In this document: positions 5,486 to 9,038 of the stretch, one piece after another
Layout: each line of letters starts with the position of its first letter
How positions within the stretch are numbered: the stretch's first letter is position 1
Assembly: GCA_002342785.1 (NCBI GenBank)
Contig: DDQV01000037.1
Location: 1 to 9,038, forward strand
Source of the DNA: Fusobacteriaceae bacterium UBA2433
GTDB taxonomy: Bacteria; Fusobacteriota; Fusobacteriia; Fusobacteriales; Fusobacteriaceae
Direction of reading: 5' to 3'
DNA length: 9,038 nt
Notes under the pieces: model-generated
What the model was told of the DNA's origin: nothing
Database searches by the model: none
What the model saw: the letters and a program-made list of their open reading frames with translations, nothing else
Position numbers and translations under genes: made by a program

Positions 5486-7779
5486 TGGAATATGTTGGAA
5501 ATAGTATAAAAAAAATAGATGGAATGGGACTTGTAAAAGGAGCGTCTTCCTACACTGAAGATATTATGCTAGGACATAACTATCTAACTATTAAACTACT
5601 TCGTAGTCCCCATGCTTTTGCTAGAATAAAAAAAATAGATACAACTCTTGCTTCTAAAATAGATGGAATAGAATGTATATTAACTTACAAAGATGTGACA
5701 GATAAAAGATTTACTTTAGCAGGACAATCTTTTCCTGAACCCTCTCCTCACGATAGAAGAATATTAGGAGAATATGTAAGATATGTAGGAGATGAAGTAG
5801 CAATAATAGCTGGAAAAGATGAGGAATCTGTATTGAAAGCTATGAAATTAATAAGGGTAGATTATGAAATATTAGAACCTGTATTAGATTTTGAAAAAGC
5901 TATGGATAATAAAACAATAATACATACTGAAAAACCATATACAAGTTTTGATTATGGAAATGAACATATGAGAAATATAGCTGCTCAAAATCTTCTTGTA
6001 GAGGGAGATATAGAACAAGAACTAAAAAATTCAGATATAGTAATAGAGCATACCTATCATAGTCAAGCACAAATCCATGGGATGATGGAAAATTATATAG
6101 CAATTACATATATGGATTTTCAAGATAGGATGAATATAGTTACTTCTACTCAAGTTCCGTTTCATGTAAGAAGACATATATCTAATATATTAGATATTCC
6201 TAGAAGTAAGGTAAAAGTTATAAAACCCCGTGTAGGTGGAGGGTTTGGTGGAAAGCAAACTTCTCCTATGGAGATCTACCCTGCACTTATAACAAAAATA
6301 ACTGGAAAACCTGCAAAATTAGTATATGATAGAAGGGAAACTCATACTTGTACTACTACTAGACATGAGATGAAATTAACTGTAAAATTAGGAGCAACTA
6401 AAGATGGGATTATAAATGCTGTAGATATTCATGGATTGTCTAATACAGGAGCATATGGGGAACATGCATGGACTGTATTTAGTGTTGTAGGACAAAAAAC
6501 ATTGCCTATGTATAGAGCAAAAGCTCGTAGATTTTATGGAGAAGTAGTATATACTAATATGACTACTGCAGGAGCTTTTAGAGGATATGGTGCTACTCAA
6601 GGAACTTATGCTTTAGAATCTGCAATAAATGAATTAGCTAAAAAAATAGGTATGGATTCTAGTCTTCTTAGAGAGAAAAATTTAGTAAAACAAGGAGAAA
6701 TAAACCCTACTTTGAATAGTTTTGTAGGAGAAGATTCTATAAAACTTGCCAGCAGTACTCTAGATGAATGTATTACTAGAGGAAAAGAGATGATAGGATG
6801 GGATAAAAAATATCCTATTCAAATGATATCTCCTACAAAAGCTAGAGGAGTAGGAATGGCTGTAACTATGCAAGGATCTGGAATTCATGGTATAGATACA
6901 GCGTCTGCTACACTAAAATTAAATGATGATGGGTTCTATACTTTGCTAGTAGGAGTAAGTGATATGGGTCAAGGTTGTGATACTATAGTTGCTCAGATAG
7001 CTTCTGAAATATTATGTGTACCTACATCTAAAATAATAGTAAATAGTACCGATACAGATGTAAATCCATATGATCCAGGTGCATATGCTTCTAGTGGAAC
7101 CTATGTTACAGGAAACGCAGTTATAAAAGCTGCAACGTTAATGGTAGAAAAAATAATAGAAGGGGCCTCTAAGATTTTATCTATACCTAAAGAGGATATA
7201 GAGTTTAATGGAGAATCATTACTATTAAAAGATGGAGAAGAAATAACTTTAGATGAGATAGCATTTAGACTTATATCTTATGAGGGACAAAATCAAATTA
7301 TAACTACTGGTACTTGGGGAGGACATACTTCTCCACCACCATTTGTAGCTGGTTTTGCAGAAGTTGAAGTAGATTTAGAAACTGGTAAGGTAGATATGAT
7401 AGACTATGTAGCAGTGGTAGATTGTGGTACTGTAATTAATCCAAATTTAGCTCGTATTCAAGTAGAGGGAGGAATTGCACAAGGAATAGGATTAGCTTTA
7501 TTTGAAGATATAAAACACGACGCAAAAGGTAAAATGATATCTGATACATTTATGCAATATAAGATACCGTCTAGATGTGACGTTGGAGAAATAAGAGTAG
7601 AATTCAAACCTAGTTTTGAACACACAGGACCATTTGGTGCAAAATCTATAGGAGAAGTAGTTATTAATACACCAGCTCCTGCAATTGCAGATGCAGTCGC
7701 AAATGCTACAGGTATTAGAATAAGATCACTACCTATAACACCTGAAAAAGTACTTATGGGAATAATCAATAAAAAATAA
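5485..7779 (+). CDS. xdhA: Xanthine dehydrogenase-type molybdenum-cofactor-binding catalytic subunit
   Basis: This 764-residue large subunit hydroxylates its substrate, probably a purine, at the molybdenum centre. It is of normal length with both family domains: the N-terminal a/b hammerhead (about 15-125) and the cofactor-binding part (about 140-760). Cofactor-binding motifs are GGGFGGK (251-257), AFRGYGATQG (364-373), VGVSDMGQGCDT (489-500) and GAYASSGTY (532-540). CGTVINPNLARIQVEGG (647-663) is also present, and the catalytic glutamate is E724 within GAKSIGEVV (718-726). Position 258, after the glycine loop, is Gln where bovine enzyme has Glu802, and no arginine is seen near the place of bovine Arg880. 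Substrate binding must therefore differ from mammalian xanthine oxidase. No internal stop or UGA codon exists. The start overlaps the previous stop by one base (TAATG), with GGAGG at 5473-5477. Purine specificity is inferred from the permease and riboswitch. Confidence 0.93.
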   Translation: MEYVGNSIKKIDGMGLVKGASSYTEDIMLGHNYLTIKLLRSPHAFARIKKIDTTLASKIDGIECILTYKDVTDKRFTLAGQSFPEPSPHDRRILGEYVRYVGDEVAIIAGKDEESVLKAMKLIRVDYEILEPVLDFEKAMDNKTIIHTEKPYTSFDYGNEHMRNIAAQNLLVEGDIEQELKNSDIVIEHTYHSQAQIHGMMENYIAITYMDFQDRMNIVTSTQVPFHVRRHISNILDIPRSKVKVIKPRVGGGFGGKQTSPMEIYPALITKITGKPAKLVYDRRETHTCTTTRHEMKLTVKLGATKDGIINAVDIHGLSNTGAYGEHAWTVFSVVGQKTLPMYRAKARRFYGEVVYTNMTTAGAFRGYGATQGTYALESAINELAKKIGMDSSLLREKNLVKQGEINPTLNSFVGEDSIKLASSTLDECITRGKEMIGWDKKYPIQMISPTKARGVGMAVTMQGSGIHGIDTASATLKLNDDGFYTLLVGVSDMGQGCDTIVAQIASEILCVPTSKIIVNSTDTDVNPYDPGAYASSGTYVTGNAVIKAATLMVEKIIEGASKILSIPKEDIEFNGESLLLKDGEEITLDEIAFRLISYEGQNQIITTGTWGGHTSPPPFVAGFAEVEVDLETGKVDMIDYVAVVDCGTVINPNLARIQVEGGIAQGIGLALFEDIKHDAKGKMISDTFMQYKIPSRCDVGEIRVEFKPSFEHTGPFGAKSIGEVVINTPAPAIADAVANATGIRIRSLPITPEKVLMGIINKK

Positions 7780-7799
7780 AAAAATGGAAGAGGTATTTT

Positions 7800-8483
7800 A
7801 TGAAAAATTTTAAGTTAAAAAAAGGAGATGTCATCTCCATAGTAGGAGCAGGTGGTAAAACAACCCTTCTTAATTATTTAAGTAGTAAATATAGTCAAAA
7901 TAATTCTGTATTGATGACTACGACTACTAAAATATTTATTCCTATAAATTATGATTATCTTTATCACAATATAAATTTTTTAGATATAGTATCTCTTCCA
8001 CTAAAAAATAATCTCTATGTAATAGCTTCTAAATTTAAAAATAAATTGTCTAGTTTACCATTGAAAGATTTAAAAAGTTTAATAAAACATTTTGATTATA
8101 CTTTTATAGAAGCTGATGGGTCTAATATGAAACCTCTTAAGGGATGGAATGAAGATGAACCTGTTATCTGTGATGATACAACAATAACCATAGGTGTTAT
8201 AGATATTACCCATATTGGAAAATTAATCAATGAAAAATTTATCCATAGGATAGAGTTATTTTGTAAGTTAGTAGATAAGAAGATAGGAGATATAATTACT
8301 ATAGATGATTATATAAAAATTATTTTAAAAAAAGATGGAATATTTAAAAATTCAAAAGGTAAAAAAATTATTTTTTTTAGTAAATCAGATCTAATTAAAG
8401 ATTTTAATATAATAGAAGAAATTAAGATAAAATTAAAAGGCAAAAATTTTGATGGTGAAATAATAGTAGGAGGTGTTTTATGA
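7800..8483 (+). CDS. yqeC: YqeC, accessory protein of selenium-dependent molybdenum hydroxylases
   Basis: This 227-residue protein shows the YqeC pattern: a glycine-rich nucleotide loop GAGGKTTLL (16-24), TTTTKIFIP (40-48), EADGSNMKPLKGW (104-116) and EDEPVI (118-123). The C-terminal half is lysine-rich and poorly conserved by eye. YqeC is known as a genomic marker of selenium-dependent molybdenum hydroxylases, together with YqeB and SelD. Its biochemical role is unproven; the P-loop suggests an NTP-driven step in forming or inserting the selenium-containing cofactor. It lies 20 bases after the catalytic subunit with AAGAGG (7788-7793) ahead of the ATG, so it belongs to the same transcript. 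Its stop overlaps the next start by four bases (ATGA). Length is typical (about 220-240). Confidence 0.88.
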   Translation: MKNFKLKKGDVISIVGAGGKTTLLNYLSSKYSQNNSVLMTTTTKIFIPINYDYLYHNINFLDIVSLPLKNNLYVIASKFKNKLSSLPLKDLKSLIKHFDYTFIEADGSNMKPLKGWNEDEPVICDDTTITIGVIDITHIGKLINEKFIHRIELFCKLVDKKIGDIITIDDYIKIILKKDGIFKNSKGKKIIFFSKSDLIKDFNIIEEIKIKLKGKNFDGEIIVGGVL

Positions 8484-9038
8484 TTACCGCTATAGTTCTT
8501 GCATCTGGATATAGTTCGCGAATGGGAGAGAATAAACTTTTGTTATTAAAAGACAATATCCCCATGATAGAACATATTTTTCGTGAATTATATAAGATAA
8601 ATTTTTCTAAAGTTATAGTAGTCACCCAATATGATGAAGTAAAAATACTTGCTAAATCTTATGGGTACACTCCTATTATAAATAATTCTCCTCAAATAGG
8701 TATTAGTAAAAGTATAAAATTAGGAATTAAAAATACAAATATAGATTCTAATTTTATGTTTTTTACTGGAGATCAACCATTTCTTACTAGTAAAGTCATA
8801 CAAAAAATAATAGATGTTTTTGATGATCAATATATAGTTGTCCCTAGATTTTTAGATGAAAATAAGAGTCCTGTTATATTCGCAAAAAAATATAGAGATG
8901 AACTGTTAAAATTAGATGGGGATATTGGGGGAAAAGAAGTAATAAAAAATAATCTTGATAGTGTGAGATATCTAAATTTTTTCTATGGAAATTATTTTTT
9001 AGACATAGATACTAAGGAAGAGTATAAAAAAATAAGAT
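8480..9038 (+). CDS. mocA: MocA-like molybdenum cofactor cytidylyltransferase (partial, 3' end outside window)
   Basis: An open frame of 186 codons runs off the window end, close to the usual 190-205 residues, so little is missing. The N-terminal nucleotide-binding signature is LASGYSSRMGENKLLLL (7-23), a good match to LAAG-S-RMG-KLLL of the MobA/MocA family. TGDQPF (96-101) holds the metal-binding aspartate. SPVIFAKKY (130-138) and LDGDIGGKEV (145-154) match the G-PVLF and GD-GAR blocks near the C terminus. MocA transfers CMP to molybdopterin, giving the cytosine dinucleotide used by many xanthine dehydrogenase-type enzymes. A family relative is also part of the selenium-dependent hydroxylase gene set. 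The ATG overlaps the yqeC stop (ATGA). An AGGAGG at 8468-8473 serves as the ribosome site, so translation is coupled. Confidence 0.88.
   Translation, partial: MITAIVLASGYSSRMGENKLLLLKDNIPMIEHIFRELYKINFSKVIVVTQYDEVKILAKSYGYTPIINNSPQIGISKSIKLGIKNTNIDSNFMFFTGDQPFLTSKVIQKIIDVFDDQYIVVPRFLDENKSPVIFAKKYRDELLKLDGDIGGKEVIKNNLDSVRYLNFFYGNYFLDIDTKEEYKKIR

Noticed and set aside
7458..7769. Reverse-strand open frame of 103 codons inside the Mo subunit gene
   Set aside because: It mirrors conserved cofactor-binding codons of the + strand gene and has no recognisable domain or ribosome site.
5485..7779. Selenocysteine codon in the catalytic subunit
   Set aside because: The frame contains no internal UGA; any selenium would be cofactor-bound, not part of the chain.
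8422..8625. Reverse-strand open frame of 67 codons over the yqeC/mocA junction
   Set aside because: The + strand has two recognised proteins here with an ATGA overlap, so the reverse frame is a shadow.

Overview
The window is very AT-rich and gene-dense, with all nine genes on the + strand. Strong AGGAGG-type ribosome-binding sites, sigma70/A-like promoters and heavy use of AGA, ATA and TTA codons suggest a low-GC anaerobe. A member of the Fusobacteriota, or less likely a clostridial Firmicute, is my best guess. This is an impression from codon use and protein style, not a database result.

The theme is one job: take up a purine and oxidise it with a molybdenum hydroxylase, and build and mature the cofactor of that enzyme. 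Bases 1-2458 hold a promoter and three cofactor genes: an XdhC-family chaperone, a MoeA-like molybdopterin-binding protein with a C-terminal cysteine cluster, and MoaC. Bases 2467-2691 hold a complete regulatory leader: a promoter, a purine riboswitch aptamer, an antiterminator option and a strong intrinsic terminator. The leader sits in front of an NCS2 purine permease (2744-4078), which is followed by a second intrinsic terminator.

Bases 4164-7779 encode a three-subunit xanthine dehydrogenase-type enzyme on separate genes: the FAD subunit, the 2x[2Fe-2S] subunit and the Mo-cofactor subunit. The last two overlap by one base. Bases 7800-9038 carry YqeC and a MocA-like cytidylyltransferase that runs off the window end. 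YqeC is a marker of selenium-dependent molybdenum hydroxylases, so the enzyme may carry the labile selenium form of the cofactor.

The cluster reads as a purine (xanthine, hypoxanthine or urate) catabolism locus. A purine-sensing RNA controls the transporter and perhaps, by readthrough, the enzyme genes. No mobile element, CRISPR array, tRNA or rRNA is seen. The most interesting parts are the riboswitch, whose switching pairs can be traced base by base and whose aptamer departs from the textbook form, and the selenium link. I did not find a wholly new system.
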